Below are positions 54,209-64,000 of a stretch of DNA of 64,000 nucleotides, one piece after another (position 1 is the first letter of the stretch; each line of letters begins with the position of its first letter). The DNA is from Duganella sp. BuS-21 (lineage in GTDB: Bacteria; Pseudomonadota; Gammaproteobacteria; Burkholderiales; Burkholderiaceae_D), in NCBI GenBank assembly GCA_041874725.1, contig CP097466.1, positions 186,001-250,000 on the forward strand, given 5' to 3'. Made by a program: the position numbers and the translations under genes. The notes under the pieces are model-generated. The model was not told the DNA's origin. It ran no database searches and worked only from the letters and a program-made list of their open reading frames with translations.

Positions 54209-57200
54209 CCGATCCCAAGCTGCTGGCGGAATTCGACGCGCTGCCCTTCAACGAAAAAATGATCCTGGCGCTGCTCGCGCTGGTGGGCGAGCCCATGGGC
54301 CGCACCGCCATCCTCGACCACCTGCACCACGCGCGCATCGAATACAACGACGACGGCAAGCACTACACCGTGGGCACGCTGGACGAGGCCATGCTCAAGC
54401 TCGAGCGCCTCGCCTTCATCAGCGTGGTGACGGGGCGCGGCTTCGTCTGCAATCCCAAGCTGCGCTGGCCGGCGATGCGCGCCTCGATCGGTACGCACGC
54501 GCTGGAAGACCTGTGCGCGGCCTACGCCGAGCTGGTGCCGATGCGCCAGACCTGGAACAGCATGGAGCCGCGCAGCTACCGCGCCGGCATGGCGCGCCTG
54601 CGCATGGGCCTCCTGCGCGGCCAGGCGCCGCAGCAGATCCAGGCGGTGCTGGCGTTCTGCCTTGGCAGCTACGAGGCGGCGCAGCTGCATCCCATCGTCG
54701 ACATCTTCGGCCGCCCGTTCGAGCCGGGCATGATCGCGCTGGTCAACCCGCTGCTGCAGGACGACGTGCTGGCGGTGCTGATGCAGAACGCGCTGCAGGA
54801 ACCGCTGACGGCGCCGGTGCTGCGCGAATACTGCGAGATGCACATGCAGCGCCGCCACGGCGACATCAATCCCGAACTGCGCATGGCGCTGGCCGAAGAC
54901 GCGTTGCTGTGCGGCCGCCTGGACGACGCCAAGCGCTACCTGGAACGCACGGCCGGCGCGCAGAGCCAGTACCTGGCCAGCATCGTGGTGCTGCTGCGCG
55001 GCGCCGCCAGCGCCGCCATCGTCGGCTTCGACGCCGCGCTGAAAACCCTGCGCCGCGATACCGGCAAACGCAAGCAGCTGTTCACCGGCATGGGCGGTAA
55101 CCTGTACCTGCTGTCGGCGCTGCGCAGCGGCGATCCGCGCCACCTGAAGGCGGCCGAAGCGTATCTGGACATCGCCGTCAAGCTGCCGCGCAATCACGAC
55201 AGCGCGGTGCACCAGCAGATCGACCTGCTGCGCCAGATCCGCGCCGGCGTGATGCAGGTCGACTCGGTGTCGTCGCTGCCGTGGGAGCCGGGCCTGCAAA
55301 CGCAGATGTTCCAGTTCCTGCTGTACTTCTGGCTCTCGCTGCCGCAGCTGCAGGAGCGCAAGGAGCAGTTGCAGGAGCTGGTGAAAAGCGCCGAACGCGC
55401 CGGTTATATGTTCATCGCCGGCCAGGCCGCCGCGCTGCTGGGCCAGATGGGCGACGCCGAGATGCAGACCCACGCCCAAGCGCTGCGCTCGCGCTACGGC
55501 TTCCCCGATTTGACTACCTGGTTCGAACGCCAGGAAGGCTGGCAGCGCCAGCTCACCGCGCTGATCAACCTGCAGCAGCCGGCGACGGCCGATGCGGCGG
55601 GCAGTGCGCGCCTGGTGTGGCTGCTCACCTACGACAACCGCAACGGCCTGACCGACATCGCGCCGGTGGAACAGAAGCGCGACGTGCGCGGCCTGTGGAG
55701 CAAGGGCCGCGCGGTGGGCCTCAAGCGGCTGCGCTTCGAATCGGAGCAATTCAGCTTCCTGACGCCGCAGGATATCCGCGTGGCCGAGGCGATCACGGTC
55801 GCCCATCGCGGCTACCAGTCCACCGGCCTGACCTACGAGATCGATCCGCAGCGCGCCGCGCCCAACCTGGTCGGCCACCCGCTGCTGTACTGGTCCGACC
55901 TGCCGGACATGCGCGTGGAAATGCTGGCCGGCGAGCCTGAACTGCTGATCAAGAAGAGTCCGGGCAACCTGGAGCTGCGCCTGCAGCCGCCGATACCGGA
56001 CGACAGCTCCTCGGTGGTCATCACCAAGGAAACGCCGACGCGCCTGCGCGTGGTGAACATCCTGGAAGAACACCGCCGCATCGCCGCCATTGTCGGTGAT
56101 GGCCTCAACGTGCCATCGCATGCGGAGCAGCAGGTGCTGTCGGCCATCAGCGCCATCTCCTCGCTGGTGACGGTGCAGTCGGAAATCGGCGGCGCCGCGC
56201 CGGACATGGAGCAGATGGAGGCCGACATGCGCCTGCACCTGCACCTGCTGCCCTACCAGCACGGCCTCAAGATGCAGATCCTGGTGCGCCCGCTGCCGCA
56301 CCAAACTAACGGCGCCTACTACAAGCCCGGCGACGGCGCCGACAGCGTGATCGCCGACATCGGCGGCAAGCCGGTGCAGGCGCGCCGCAAGCTGATCGAC
56401 GAACGCGATGCGGAGCGCGACCTGATTGCCAAGTGCCCGGTGCTGGATTCGGCCGAGCAGGATCACGGCGAATGGCTGCTGGGCCAACCGGCACTGTGCC
56501 TGCAACTGCTGGTGGAACTGCAGGAACTGGACCCGGCCGGCATCGTGATCGCCTGGCCGGAAGGCGAGAGCTTCCGCGTGACGAACAAGGTGGAAACCAA
56601 GCAGCTGCGCCTGGCCATCAAGAGCAACAAGGACTGGTTTGCCGCCAGCGGCGAACTGCAGGTCGACGAAGGCAAGGTAATCGATTTGCGCACGCTGCTG
56701 GAGATGATGGAGAAGAGCCATGGCCGCTTCGTCGAACTGGGCGAGAACCGCTACATGGCGCTGACCGATGAACTGTACCGCCGCCTGCAGGAAGTGTCGG
56801 CCTACGGCGAGATCACCAAGGACGGCATCCGCCTGCATCCGCTGGCGTCCTTCGCGCTGGAGGACCTGGCCGACGACGTCGGTGGCCTGAAGTCCGACAA
56901 GCTGTGGAAGGAACACCTGTCACGCATGCAGGAGCAGGAAAGCTACATGCCGCAACTGCCATCGACCTTGCAGGCGGAGCTGCGCGACTATCAGGTGGAA
57001 GGCTACAACTGGCTGTCGCGCCTGGCGCATTGGGGCGTGGGCGCCTGCCTGGCCGACGACATGGGCCTCGGTAAAACCCTGCAGGCGCTGGCGCTGATGC
57101 TGTCGCGCGCGCCGAACGGCCCGACGCTGGTGATCGCGCCGACCTCGGTCTGCATGAACTGGATCAGCGAAGCGGCGCGCTTCGCACCGACCCTGAACCT

Positions 57201-58371
57201 GCAGCTGTTCGGTGCCGGCGACCGCGCCGCCATGCTGAACAATCTGCACGCCTACGACGTGGTGGTGACCAGCTACGGCCTGTTGCAACTGGAGTCCGCG
57301 CTGTTCGCCGGCGTGCAGTGGAACACCATCGTGCTCGATGAAGCCCAGGCCATCAAGAACGCCGCCACCAAGCGCTCGCAGGCCGTGATGGCGCTCAAGG
57401 GCGAATTCCGCATCGCCGTCACCGGCACGCCGCTGGAGAACCATCTGGGCGAATTGTGGAACCTGTTCCGCTTCATCAATCCGGGCCTGCTGGGCAGCAT
57501 CGAGCAATTCAACCTGCGCTTCGCCGCGCCGATCGAAAAGCCGCAGGACCACCGCGCCGAACTGGGTGCGCGCAAGCGTTTGCGCCGTTTGATCCAGCCC
57601 TTCATCCTGCGCCGCACCAAGTCGCAGGTGCTGACCGAACTGCCGTCGCGCACCGAGATCACGCTGGAAGTCGACCTGTCGGCCGACGAACTGGCGCTGT
57701 ACGAATCGCTGCGCCGCGCCGCGCTGGAGCAGCTGGAAAAAGTCGAAGGCCCGGCCGAGAAGAAATCGATCCAGATCCTGGCCGAGATCATGAAGCTGCG
57801 GCGCGTCTGCTGCAACCCGAACCTGGTCGCGCCGGAGCTGCAGCTCACCAGCAGCAAGCTGGCGGCCTTTGCCCACCTGCTGGAGAACCTGCTCGACAAC
57901 AAGCACAAGGTGCTGGTGTTCAGCCAGTTCGTCGATCACCTGGCGCTGATCCGCGCGCACCTGGACCAGCAGGGCGTGAGCTACCAGTACCTCGACGGTT
58001 CGACCTCCATGGCCGACCGCAAGAAGCGCGTGGACGCCTTCCAGGCCGGCCAGGGCGATGTGTTCCTGATCTCGCTGAAGGCGGGCGGCGTCGGCATCAA
58101 CCTGACCGCCGCCGACTACGTGATCCATATGGACCCGTGGTGGAATCCGGCGGTGGAAGACCAGGCCTCGGACCGCGCCCATCGCATGGGCCAGCTGCGG
58201 CCGGTGACCATCTACCGGCTGGTGGCGCGCCACACCATCGAGGAGGGCATTGTCGACCTGCACCAGCACAAGCGCGACCTGGCCGACAGCCTGCTCGAAG
58301 GCAGCGATGTCAGCGGCCGCATGTCGTCCAGCGAAATGTTAGCGATGCTGCAAGAGGGGCTCAAAAAATAA
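54205..58371 (+). CDS. SNF2-family DEAD/DEAH ATPase/helicase
   Basis: 1388 residues. The C-terminal third is a full SNF2 motor: Q-like [13 protein letters not shown] near 925, Walker [13 protein letters not shown] box [25 protein letters not shown], then the second RecA fold with [31 protein letters not shown] and SDRAHRMGQ. The first ~900 residues are a long helical and beta region with no motif I recognise (bacterial SNF2 proteins often carry SWIM or DUF domains there; no CxC-x-H zinc pattern is seen). It would translocate on double-stranded DNA and remodel bound proteins. It is coupled to the S9 peptidase gene by a 4-base overlap. Confidence 0.92.
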   Translation: MTDPKLLAEFDALPFNEKMILALLALVGEPMGRTAILDHLHHARIEYNDDGKHYTVGTLDEAMLKLERLAFISVVTGRGFVCNPKLRWPAMRASIGTHALEDLCAAYAELVPMRQTWNSMEPRSYRAGMARLRMGLLRGQAPQQIQAVLAFCLGSYEAAQLHPIVDIFGRPFEPGMIALVNPLLQDDVLAVLMQNALQEPLTAPVLREYCEMHMQRRHGDINPELRMALAEDALLCGRLDDAKRYLERTAGAQSQYLASIVVLLRGAASAAIVGFDAALKTLRRDTGKRKQLFTGMGGNLYLLSALRSGDPRHLKAAEAYLDIAVKLPRNHDSAVHQQIDLLRQIRAGVMQVDSVSSLPWEPGLQTQMFQFLLYFWLSLPQLQERKEQLQELVKSAERAGYMFIAGQAAALLGQMGDAEMQTHAQALRSRYGFPDLTTWFERQEGWQRQLTALINLQQPATADAAGSARLVWLLTYDNRNGLTDIAPVEQKRDVRGLWSKGRAVGLKRLRFESEQFSFLTPQDIRVAEAITVAHRGYQSTGLTYEIDPQRAAPNLVGHPLLYWSDLPDMRVEMLAGEPELLIKKSPGNLELRLQPPIPDDSSSVVITKETPTRLRVVNILEEHRRIAAIVGDGLNVPSHAEQQVLSAISAISSLVTVQSEIGGAAPDMEQMEADMRLHLHLLPYQHGLKMQILVRPLPHQTNGAYYKPGDGADSVIADIGGKPVQARRKLIDERDAERDLIAKCPVLDSAEQDHGEWLLGQPALCLQLLVELQELDPAGIVIAWPEGESFRVTNKVETKQLRLAIKSNKDWFAASGELQVDEGKVIDLRTLLEMMEKSHGRFVELGENRYMALTDELYRRLQEVSAYGEITKDGIRLHPLASFALEDLADDVGGLKSDKLWKEHLSRMQEQESYMPQLPSTLQAELRDYQVEGYNWLSRLAHWGVGACLADDMGLGKTLQALALMLSRAPNGPTLVIAPTSVCMNWISEAARFAPTLNLQLFGAGDRAAMLNNLHAYDVVVTSYGLLQLESALFAGVQWNTIVLDEAQAIKNAATKRSQAVMALKGEFRIAVTGTPLENHLGELWNLFRFINPGLLGSIEQFNLRFAAPIEKPQDHRAELGARKRLRRLIQPFILRRTKSQVLTELPSRTEITLEVDLSADELALYESLRRAALEQLEKVEGPAEKKSIQILAEIMKLRRVCCNPNLVAPELQLTSSKLAAFAHLLENLLDNKHKVLVFSQFVDHLALIRAHLDQQGVSYQYLDGSTSMADRKKRVDAFQAGQGDVFLISLKAGGVGINLTAADYVIHMDPWWNPAVEDQASDRAHRMGQLRPVTIYRLVARHTIEEGIVDLHQHKRDLADSLLEGSDVSGRMSSSEMLAMLQEGLKK

Positions 58372-58445
58372 TTCGGCTTTGTATCGGACGCTCTCAAGCG
58401 GACAGATTAGTGATAATCTCCTCCGCTTCCGATACAAGGCCGTAT

Positions 58446-60383
58446 ATGATGATTAAGACAAAACTCGCACTGGCTGCACTGATGGCGGCGCTTGCCGCCG
58501 CACCAGCCGGCGCCGCAACGCCGCCGAACAAGCCGGCTGCCACCAAGACGAGCAGCGGCAAAGCCAAGAGCAGCAAAGCCGCCAAATCCAGCAACACCGC
58601 TAAATCGACCAAGGCCGGCAAAGGCAAGAACAAAGCCGCAGCCAAGCCTTCCGGCAAAGGCAGCACCGGCGCCGCTGTCGCCGCCGTGCCGGCGCTGAAG
58701 GTGGCGTCCGAACGCTGGCAAGACCGCCAGTTCGACAGCCTGAGCAACCAGTTCCTCAACGCGCTGTGGCGCATCGATTCGGAAAGCGCGATCTACGCCG
58801 GCAAGTACGACACCGCTGCCGTGCTGACCGTGCCGAACCAGGAAGAGCAGGCCAAGGAACTGGCCTTTATCAACGACTGGCTGCAGCGCTTCGGCGCGGT
58901 CAAGACCGCGCAGCTGTCGTCCAAACAGCGCACCGACCTGGCGCTGCTGGTCAACAAGCTAGAAGGTGACCGCTTCCGTCTGACCACGCTGCGCGAGTGG
59001 GAATGGAATCCCGCCAGCTACAACGTTGCCGGTCCGCTCGACCTGATTTTGACTACCGAATACGCGGCGCAGCCGCAGCGCCTGCGCACCCTGCTCAAGC
59101 GCATCGCCAGCATTCCCGCCTACTACGAGGCGGCGCGCGCCAACATCGTCAATCCGACGCGCGAGCACACCCGTCTGGCCATCAAGCAGGCGCCCGGCGT
59201 GCAGACCTTGCTGATCGAAGTGGACAAGGCGGCGCAAGCATCCATCCTGACGACGGTGGAGAAACAGCAGTTCACCCAGCGCGTGAACGCGGCGCTGAGC
59301 GCGGTCGATAGCTATGTGGCCTTCCTGACCGAGATGGACAAGCAGATGGACACGCGCGGCCGCCGCACCTTCCGCCTCGGCAAAGACTTGTATGAAAAGA
59401 AGTTCGCCTACGACATCCAGGCCGGCAGCACGGCCGAACAGACCTATCAAAAAGCGCTGGCGGCGCGCGAAGAGCTGCTGGCGAATATGGACAAGCTGTC
59501 CGACCAGCTGTGGGACAAGACCATGGCCGGCGCCGCCAAGCCGTCCGACCGCTTTGCCAAGATCGGCATGGTGATCGACAAGCTGTCGGCACGCCACGTG
59601 GCGCGCGCGGATTTCGTCAACGAGATCAAGCGTCAGATTCCGGTGCTGCAGGACTGGGTGATCAGCAAGAACCTGCTGACCCTGGACCCGAACAAGCCGC
59701 TGGAAGTACGCGCCACGCCAGCCTACGCGGCCGGTGTGGCCGGCGCCAGCATCGATGCGCCGGGACCGTATCGTCCGCAGGACCGCACCTACTACAACGT
59801 GACGCCGCTCGATGGCGCCACGCCGGAAGCCGCCGAAAGCAGCCTGCGCGAATACAACCACTGGATCTTGCAGATCCTGAACATCCACGAGGCGATTCCA
59901 GGCCACTATGCGCAGCTGGTGTATGCCAACCGTTCGCCGTCCATCGTCAAGTCGATCTTCGGCAATGGCGCGATGGTCGAGGGCTGGGCAGTGTATGGCG
60001 AGCGCATGATGCTGGAGTCCGGCTATGGCGACAATGAGCCGGAAATGTGGCTGATGTATTCCAAGTGGAACCTGCGCAGCGTGACCAACACCATTCTCGA
60101 TTACAGCGTGCACGTGCTGGGCATGACGGAAGAGCAGGCCGTCGATCTGCTGACGCGCCAGGCCTTCCAGACACGCAGCGAAGCGGTTGAAAAATGGCAT
60201 CGCGTGCAGGTGTCATCGGTGCAGCTGACCAGCTACTTCAGCGGCTACAGCGAGATCATGGAATTGCGCGAGCAGCGCAAGCAGCAGTTGGGCGCGAAGT
60301 TCAACCTGAAGGAATTCCACGAGCAATTTCTCAGCTACGGCAGCGCGCCGGTACGCGTGATCAAGGGCCTGATGACGCAGTAG
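58446..60383 (+). CDS. DUF885 family putative zinc metallopeptidase
   Basis: 645 residues from ATG 58446 (a second ATG follows at once). A signal peptide (about 1-24, ALAAAPAGAA) is followed by a Lys/Ser/Ala-rich low-complexity linker, residues about 25-75. The DUF885 domain has the metal-binding signature IHEAIPGHYAQL near residue 481 and a downstream Glu in VEGWAVYGERMML. These match the gluzincin-like pattern HExxPGH of the family. A periplasmic peptidase is expected; substrate unknown. It stands alone, 75 bases after the SNF2 gene. Confidence 0.9.
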   Translation: MMIKTKLALAALMAALAAAPAGAATPPNKPAATKTSSGKAKSSKAAKSSNTAKSTKAGKGKNKAAAKPSGKGSTGAAVAAVPALKVASERWQDRQFDSLSNQFLNALWRIDSESAIYAGKYDTAAVLTVPNQEEQAKELAFINDWLQRFGAVKTAQLSSKQRTDLALLVNKLEGDRFRLTTLREWEWNPASYNVAGPLDLILTTEYAAQPQRLRTLLKRIASIPAYYEAARANIVNPTREHTRLAIKQAPGVQTLLIEVDKAAQASILTTVEKQQFTQRVNAALSAVDSYVAFLTEMDKQMDTRGRRTFRLGKDLYEKKFAYDIQAGSTAEQTYQKALAAREELLANMDKLSDQLWDKTMAGAAKPSDRFAKIGMVIDKLSARHVARADFVNEIKRQIPVLQDWVISKNLLTLDPNKPLEVRATPAYAAGVAGASIDAPGPYRPQDRTYYNVTPLDGATPEAAESSLREYNHWILQILNIHEAIPGHYAQLVYANRSPSIVKSIFGNGAMVEGWAVYGERMMLESGYGDNEPEMWLMYSKWNLRSVTNTILDYSVHVLGMTEEQAVDLLTRQAFQTRSEAVEKWHRVQVSSVQLTSYFSGYSEIMELREQRKQQLGAKFNLKEFHEQFLSYGSAPVRVIKGLMTQ

Positions 60384-60480
60384 TTCTGCGCATGCTCAAA
60401 CTGACGGGCAGATGATTCGATACGATGGGGAACGGCCGCAGCGCGGCCGTTTTCTGCTACGATCAAATCGGGGAGGTACC

Positions 60481-60987
60481 ATGAATATGCCTATCAAATT
60501 CGACACCCTGGAGTATGTGAGGAACTTGATCGAGGCCGGCATACCGGCCGATCAGGCCGAGGCGCAGGCGATGGCGCTGAGTCAGGCGCTGGCCGAAGCC
60601 ACGGTGACCCCAAGCGAGCTGGTCCTTCTTCGAACCGACATGACGGCGCGCATAGAAATGTTGCGAGCGGATATCTACGCCAAGCTCGAAGCGCTGGGAA
60701 ACGGCGTCAATGCCAAGCTCGAAGCGCTGGGAAACGGCGTCAATGCCAAGCTCGAAGCGCTGGGAAACGGCGTCAATGCCAAGCTCGAAGCGCTGGAAGC
60801 AAGCTTCAATGCCAAGCTCGAGGCGCTGGAAGCAAGCTTCAATGCCAAGCTCGAAGCGCTGGAGCAGCGCTTGAAAGCTTATATCGACCGCAAGCTGACA
60901 ACGGTACTCTGGATGGTCGGCATCTCGCTGTCCCTGCATGCCGTCACAATCGGCATGCTGGTGAGAATACTGGACCGGATGCCCTAG
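60481..60987 (+). CDS. Hendecad-repeat coiled-coil membrane protein (DUF1640/CCDC90-like)
   Basis: 168 residues from ATG 60481 with GGGGAGG upstream. The N-terminus FDTLEYVRNLIEAGIPADQAEAQAMAL resembles DUF1640/CCDC90 proteins. Residues about 67-132 are six copies of an 11-residue unit AKLEALGNGVN / AKLEALEASFN / AKLEALEQRLK, an ideal hendecad coiled coil. One C-terminal helix (about 143-163, VLWMVGISLSLHAVTIGMLV) anchors it in the membrane, so the coil projects as a rigid rod. It is convergent with tatC, stops one base apart. The function is unknown. Confidence 0.82.
   Translation: MNMPIKFDTLEYVRNLIEAGIPADQAEAQAMALSQALAEATVTPSELVLLRTDMTARIEMLRADIYAKLEALGNGVNAKLEALGNGVNAKLEALGNGVNAKLEALEASFNAKLEALEASFNAKLEALEQRLKAYIDRKLTTVLWMVGISLSLHAVTIGMLVRILDRMP
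60679..60876. repeat. Six tandem 33-bp repeats
   Basis: Units start at 60679, 60712, 60745, 60778, 60811 and 60844. The first three are identical, the next two nearly so, and the last degenerate. They encode the hendecad coil and are prone to copy-number change. Confidence 0.95.
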
Positions 60988-60988
60988 A

Positions 60989-61744
60989 TCAGGCGTTTTC
61001 TTCCGGCGCGGTGGAGATGCGCACGAACAGCGGGGCCACCAGCAGGCCCAGTTCAAACAGCAGACACATCGGAATCGCCAGCGAAAACATGCTGACCGCA
61101 TCGGGCGGCGTCACAATCGCGGCAATCACAAAGGCGCCGACGACGGCGTAAGGACGGATCTCCTTCAGCTTGGCCACGCTCACCAGGCCCATGCGCACCA
61201 GAATCACCACCACCACCGGCACTTCAAACGTCGCCCCGAACGCCAGGCACATCGACATCACGAAATCGAGATAGTTCTCAATGTCCGGCGTCACCGCAAT
61301 CGACTGCGGCGAGAACTCGGCAATGAACTGGAACACGCGGCCGAACACCAGGAAGTAGCAGAACGCCACACCCGACATGAACAGCAGCGACGACGAGATC
61401 ACCAGCGGCGCGATCAGGCGCTTCTCATGCGCATACAGGCCCGGCGCCACGAAGGCCCACAGCTGGTACAACACCCAGGGCAGCGACAGGATGATGGCGA
61501 TCACCAGGGTCACCTTCATCGGCACCAGAAACGGCGAAATCACGCCGGTGGCAATCATCTTCGAGCCCACCGGCAGCGCACGGATCATCGGCTCGGCGAT
61601 GATGTCGTAGATGCGCGAAGGCCCCGGCCAGATCATCAGGCCGATGCAGACCAGCGCAATGCCGATCGAGGCCTTGACCAGGCGGTCGCGCAGTTCGATC
61701 AGGTGAGAGATAAAGGTCTCTTCGCCCGGATTAGATGTCGTCAT
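60989..61744 (-). CDS. tatC: Sec-independent protein translocase TatC
   Basis: 251 residues with six membrane helices. The N-terminus FISHLIELRDRLVKASIGIAL holds the conserved region that reads the twin-arginine signal, and FVAPGLYAHEKRLI and FGATFEVPVVVVILVRMGLV are family landmarks. TatC is the inner-membrane receptor of the Tat pathway, which exports folded proteins. It follows tatB without a gap (stop and start adjacent) in the order tatA-tatB-tatC. Confidence 0.97.
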   Translation of the reverse strand: MTTSNPGEETFISHLIELRDRLVKASIGIALVCIGLMIWPGPSRIYDIIAEPMIRALPVGSKMIATGVISPFLVPMKVTLVIAIILSLPWVLYQLWAFVAPGLYAHEKRLIAPLVISSSLLFMSGVAFCYFLVFGRVFQFIAEFSPQSIAVTPDIENYLDFVMSMCLAFGATFEVPVVVVILVRMGLVSVAKLKEIRPYAVVGAFVIAAIVTPPDAVSMFSLAIPMCLLFELGLLVAPLFVRISTAPEENA

Positions 61745-62263
61745 TTAATAGAAGGAGCTATTGGAGGAGCTGCGCGGCCGGAAGCGGGCCACCCGCGCCG
61801 CGCCCGAGGTCACGTGCTGCTTGCCGCCGTGGCGCTGCTTGTACCAGTTGGGAATGGCCGAGTTACGCACCAGTTTCTTGCGGCGGAACTCACGCGCCTT
61901 GCGCGCCAGGTCGTCCGCAGTGACGTTGCTGAACGACCCGTGATGGTCGTACGCCGACGATGAGGTATCGGAATACGCCGGCTCGCTGAAGGCGCTCTCG
62001 ACCTCGGACATATTCTGCGAAATCGAGTTCTCCACGTCCGACTTGATGTTCTGGGCGGCGTCCTGCACTTCCTTTTTCAGGTTGCGCAGTTCTTCCAGTT
62101 CAATCTCGCGCGAGACTTCGGTCTTCACTTCGTTCAGGTAGCGCTGGGCGCGGCCGTACAGCGTCCCGGCCATGCGCGCTACCTTGGGCAGCTTTTCAGG
62201 ACCAATGACGATCAGCGCGACCACGCCGATGACAACTAGTTTGGTAAGACCGAGATCGATCAT
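61745..62263 (-). CDS. tatB: Sec-independent protein translocase TatB
   Basis: 172 residues. An N-terminal membrane helix (MIDLGLTKLVVIGVVALIVIGPEKLPKVARMAG) has the hinge Pro and is followed by an amphipathic helix and a long coil (VKTEVSREIELEELRNLKKEVQD). The C-terminal third is polar and basic. TatB links TatC to the substrate. Its 5' end is 13 bases after tatA. Confidence 0.96.
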   Translation of the reverse strand: MIDLGLTKLVVIGVVALIVIGPEKLPKVARMAGTLYGRAQRYLNEVKTEVSREIELEELRNLKKEVQDAAQNIKSDVENSISQNMSEVESAFSEPAYSDTSSSAYDHHGSFSNVTADDLARKAREFRRKKLVRNSAIPNWYKQRHGGKQHVTSGAARVARFRPRSSSNSSFY

Positions 62264-62276
62264 AAGAAGGCGCTAC

Positions 62277-62483
62277 TTACTTCTTTTCTTTCGCGTCGAC
62301 ATCAATGGTGCTTGGCGCGACAGGCGCGGCCGGCTTGTCCTCGTCACCCTTGATACCGTCCTTGAAGCCCTTGACGGCTTTGCCGATGTCCGAACCCATG
62401 TTGCCGAGTTTCTTGGTGCCGAAAACCAGCATCACCACCACCAGAACGATCAGCCAGTGCCAAATACTAAAAGAACCCATCAT
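62277..62483 (-). CDS. tatA: Sec-independent protein translocase TatA
   Basis: 68 residues from ATG 62483; a second ATG at 62480 is better spaced from AAGGGGA and may be the real start. One membrane helix ([35 protein letters not shown]) has the FG hinge, then an amphipathic helix and an acidic/basic tail. TatA forms the translocation assembly. It is first of the tat genes and lies 124 bases after hinT. Confidence 0.96.
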   Translation of the reverse strand: MMGSFSIWHWLIVLVVVMLVFGTKKLGNMGSDIGKAVKGFKDGIKGDEDKPAAPVAPSTIDVDAKEKK

Positions 62484-62607
62484 ATTCCCCTTGCAGAGCG
62501 CATGCGCCCCAGATTATTCGTTGATTCCCAAAAACTGCTGCGACAGTATAAGCGAAGCGCAGTCCCTACGGTAAATGTAGTCGCCCGGGGGCGGATTCAG
62601 CGCCGAT

Positions 62608-62976
62608 TCAGCGCTGGCCGCGCCATGGATGCGCGCCGCCGATCACGTGCACGTGCAAATGGTATACCTCTTGCCCGCCGTCCGGCCCACTATTGATCAG
62701 AGTCTTGAAACCGGCGGTCGGCGTGCCGTCGCTCTCGTAGTCGACGGCGCAGCCGAATTCCGCCGCCAGGCGGGGCGCCAGCGCCAACATCTTGCCCAGC
62801 AGCGCAGGCTCGCCGGCGGCGTCCTGCAGGGTGGCGAAATGTTTCTTCGGGATCACTAGCAGATGCACCGGCGCGGCCGGGTTGATGTCCTTGAACGCCA
62901 GCAGATCTTCGTCCTCATAGACCGTGGTCGAAGGGATTTTCTTTGCGGCGATTTTGCAAAAGATGCAGTTTTCCAC
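62608..62976 (-). CDS. hinT: HIT family nucleoside phosphoramidase (HinT)
   Basis: 122 residues. The N-terminus MENCIFCKIAAKKIPSTTVYED and the catalytic triad motif HLHVHVIGG near residue 108 identify the HIT family, Hint branch, which cleaves adenosine phosphoramidates. It lies 25 bases downstream of hisE, as commonly seen in betaproteobacteria, in line with the his-hinT-tat order. Confidence 0.95.
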   Translation of the reverse strand: MENCIFCKIAAKKIPSTTVYEDEDLLAFKDINPAAPVHLLVIPKKHFATLQDAAGEPALLGKMLALAPRLAAEFGCAVDYESDGTPTAGFKTLINSGPDGGQEVYHLHVHVIGGAHPWRGQR

Positions 62977-63001
62977 TCGGGACTCCGATTATTCTTTACA
63001 G

Positions 63002-63340
63002 TTAATCTTCACGTGCGGCTTTTTCCTCGATGCCGGACACGCCTTCGCGGCGCGCCAGCTCATCGAGCACCTGCTGCGGCTTGAGGTCGAACTGGGCCAG
63101 CAGCACCAGCGTATGGAACCACAAGTCGGCCACTTCGTACAAGACTTTGCCGCTGTCGCCGCCGGCGCGCGCATCCTTGGCGGCCATCACGGTCTCGGTG
63201 GCTTCCTCGCCGATCTTTTTCAGGATGGCGTCGTCGCCCTTGGCGAACAGCTTGGCGGTGTAGGAGGCGGCGGGATCGCCGCCGTTGGCCGGCTTGCGCG
63301 CTTCGATCACGTCGGCCAGGCGGTCAAGTATGGTGCTCAT
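63002..63340 (-). CDS. hisE: Phosphoribosyl-ATP diphosphatase
   Basis: 112 residues from ATG 63340. The pattern [31 protein letters not shown] carries the acidic metal-binding residues of the MazG-like HisE fold, with [18 protein letters not shown] downstream. It hydrolyses phosphoribosyl-ATP to phosphoribosyl-AMP, step two of histidine synthesis. It overlaps hisI by 4 bases (ATGA), so both are translationally coupled. Confidence 0.95.
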   Translation of the reverse strand: MSTILDRLADVIEARKPANGGDPAASYTAKLFAKGDDAILKKIGEEATETVMAAKDARAGGDSGKVLYEVADLWFHTLVLLAQFDLKPQQVLDELARREGVSGIEEKAARED

Positions 63341-63774
63341 TTGCCTGCCTTGTAGATATCGGTGGGGTCTTTCAGCACCGGCTCGGTGCTCTGCCAGTCG
63401 CCTTCGTTGGCATCGCCTTCGAACTTCTGGAAGAAGCACGAATGGCGGCCGGTATGGCAGGCAATGCCGCCGGCCTGCTCGATTTTCATCAGCACCACGT
63501 CCTCGTCGCAGTCGAGGCGGATTTCCAGCACCTTCTGTACGTGGCCGGACTCTTCGCCCTTGTGCCACAGCTTCTTGCGCGACCGGCTCCAGTAGACGGC
63601 CTCGCCCAGCTCGACCGTCTTGGCCAGGGCTTCGCGGTTCATCCAGGCGAACATCAGCACGTCGTTGCTGCCGGCCTCCTGCGCGATGACCGGCACCAGG
63701 CCGTGCTCATCCCATTTAATTTTCTTCAGCCATGCGGCTTTCGGCTGGATGCCGGGGGTATTCATCGTTGTCAT
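63337..63774 (-). CDS. hisI: Phosphoribosyl-AMP cyclohydrolase
   Basis: 145 residues from ATG 63774 with AAGAGA upstream; a second ATG four codons in is possible. [40 protein letters not shown] and the metal/catalytic region [29 protein letters not shown] are diagnostic. It opens the adenine ring of phosphoribosyl-AMP, step three of histidine synthesis. It follows hisF by 9 bases. Confidence 0.96.
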   Translation of the reverse strand: MTTMNTPGIQPKAAWLKKIKWDEHGLVPVIAQEAGSNDVLMFAWMNREALAKTVELGEAVYWSRSRKKLWHKGEESGHVQKVLEIRLDCDEDVVLMKIEQAGGIACHTGRHSCFFQKFEGDANEGDWQSTEPVLKDPTDIYKAGK

Positions 63775-63783
63775 ACTGTTCTC

Positions 63784-64000
63784 TTAGTCCAGGCGCATCG
63801 GAATGCCCTGTAGTGCCATGAAGCGCTTGGCTTCCTGCACCGTGTGCTGGCCATAGTGGAAAATACTGGCTGCCAGTACCGCGTCGGCCTTGCCCAGTTT
63901 GACGCCGTCGGCCAGGTCCTGCAGGCCGCCGACGCCGCCGGAGGCGATCACCGGAATGTTGATGGCGTCCGACACGCCGCGCGTCAGGCCGAGGTCGAAG
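63784..64000 (-). CDS. hisF: Imidazole glycerol phosphate synthase subunit HisF, 3' part
   Basis: The frame is open to the window edge. The readable C-terminal residues are [20 protein letters not shown], then [30 protein letters not shown] and a short tail ending MRLD. These are the last beta-alpha units of the HisF barrel with the GG phosphate site. HisF closes the imidazole ring using ammonia from HisH. The 5' end lies outside the window, upstream on the minus strand. Confidence 0.95.
   Translation of the reverse strand, partial: FDLGLTRGVSDAINIPVIASGGVGGLQDLADGVKLGKADAVLAASIFHYGQHTVQEAKRFMALQGIPMRLD

Overview
The window is a GC-rich chromosomal segment of a betaproteobacterium, most likely from Oxalobacteraceae (Massilia, Duganella or Janthinobacterium type). 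This is inferred from gene content and order: hisF-hisI-hisE-hinT-tatA-tatB-tatC, hemE next to priA, an ahpC-ahpF pair, and abundant GGDEF/EAL signalling. Apart from one partly read gene at each edge, almost everything is an intact housekeeping or accessory gene. No rRNA, CRISPR array, prophage or transposase gene is visible.

Layout. 1-5.4 kb: the 3' end of a probable secreted carbohydrate-active protein, pckG, a D-2-hydroxyacid dehydrogenase, an unknown protein and a single-domain asparaginase. 5.4-12.4 kb: one gene for a 2269-residue protein made of about 250 octapeptide repeats with a calcium-binding-like C-terminus. 12.5-18.4 kb: rdgC, an orphan sensor kinase, dinB, a periplasmic solute-binding protein and an MFS transporter. 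18.5-18.7 kb: a tRNA-Val/tRNA-Asp unit with a clear promoter and terminator. 18.8-22.2 kb: an ABC exporter pair, a cyclic-nucleotide-domain protein and an AI-2E family membrane protein. 22.2-23.3 kb: a RAMA-like gene beside an AT-rich, iteron-bearing non-coding stretch and a kdpF-like remnant. 23.3-25.7 kb: ahpC-ahpF under a probable OxyR site. 25.7-33.4 kb: an NMT1-PAS-GGDEF-EAL protein, an RCC1-repeat lipoprotein, a 136-bp MITE inside the terminator of a YgiQ radical-SAM gene, and two small conserved genes. 33.5-34.3 kb: a frameshifted PAAR gene followed by a small gene sharing its C-terminal module. 34.3-38.6 kb: two tandem M3 metallopeptidases of identical length. 38.8-45.8 kb: TMEM175-type channel, SRPBCC proteins, a diguanylate cyclase, slyX, a Cache protein, the Rep helicase and an HD-GYP pseudogene. 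45.8-52.1 kb: a dihydrolipoyl-dehydrogenase-like flavoenzyme divergent from argP, then priA, an AT-rich region packed with DnaA boxes, and hemE. 52.3-61 kb: an S9 peptidase translationally coupled to a 1388-residue SNF2 ATPase, a DUF885 metallopeptidase and a hendecad-repeat coiled-coil protein. 61-64 kb: tatC-tatB-tatA, hinT, hisE, hisI and the end of hisF, all on the minus strand.

How things fit together. Replication and repair genes (dinB, rdgC, rep, priA) share the window with a non-coding region carrying five perfect DnaA boxes between priA and hemE. This makes an origin-proximal position, or DnaA control of priA, plausible. Peroxide defence (OxyR site, ahpC, ahpF) forms a self-contained module. 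Three proteins, including the giant repeat protein, look secreted or surface-located without their export genes nearby.

The most interesting items are the giant octapeptide-repeat protein, the DnaA-box cluster, the MITE with an intact target duplication inside a terminator, the iteron-like array beside the RAMA-like gene, and the duplicated TWLCLH module behind the broken PAAR gene.
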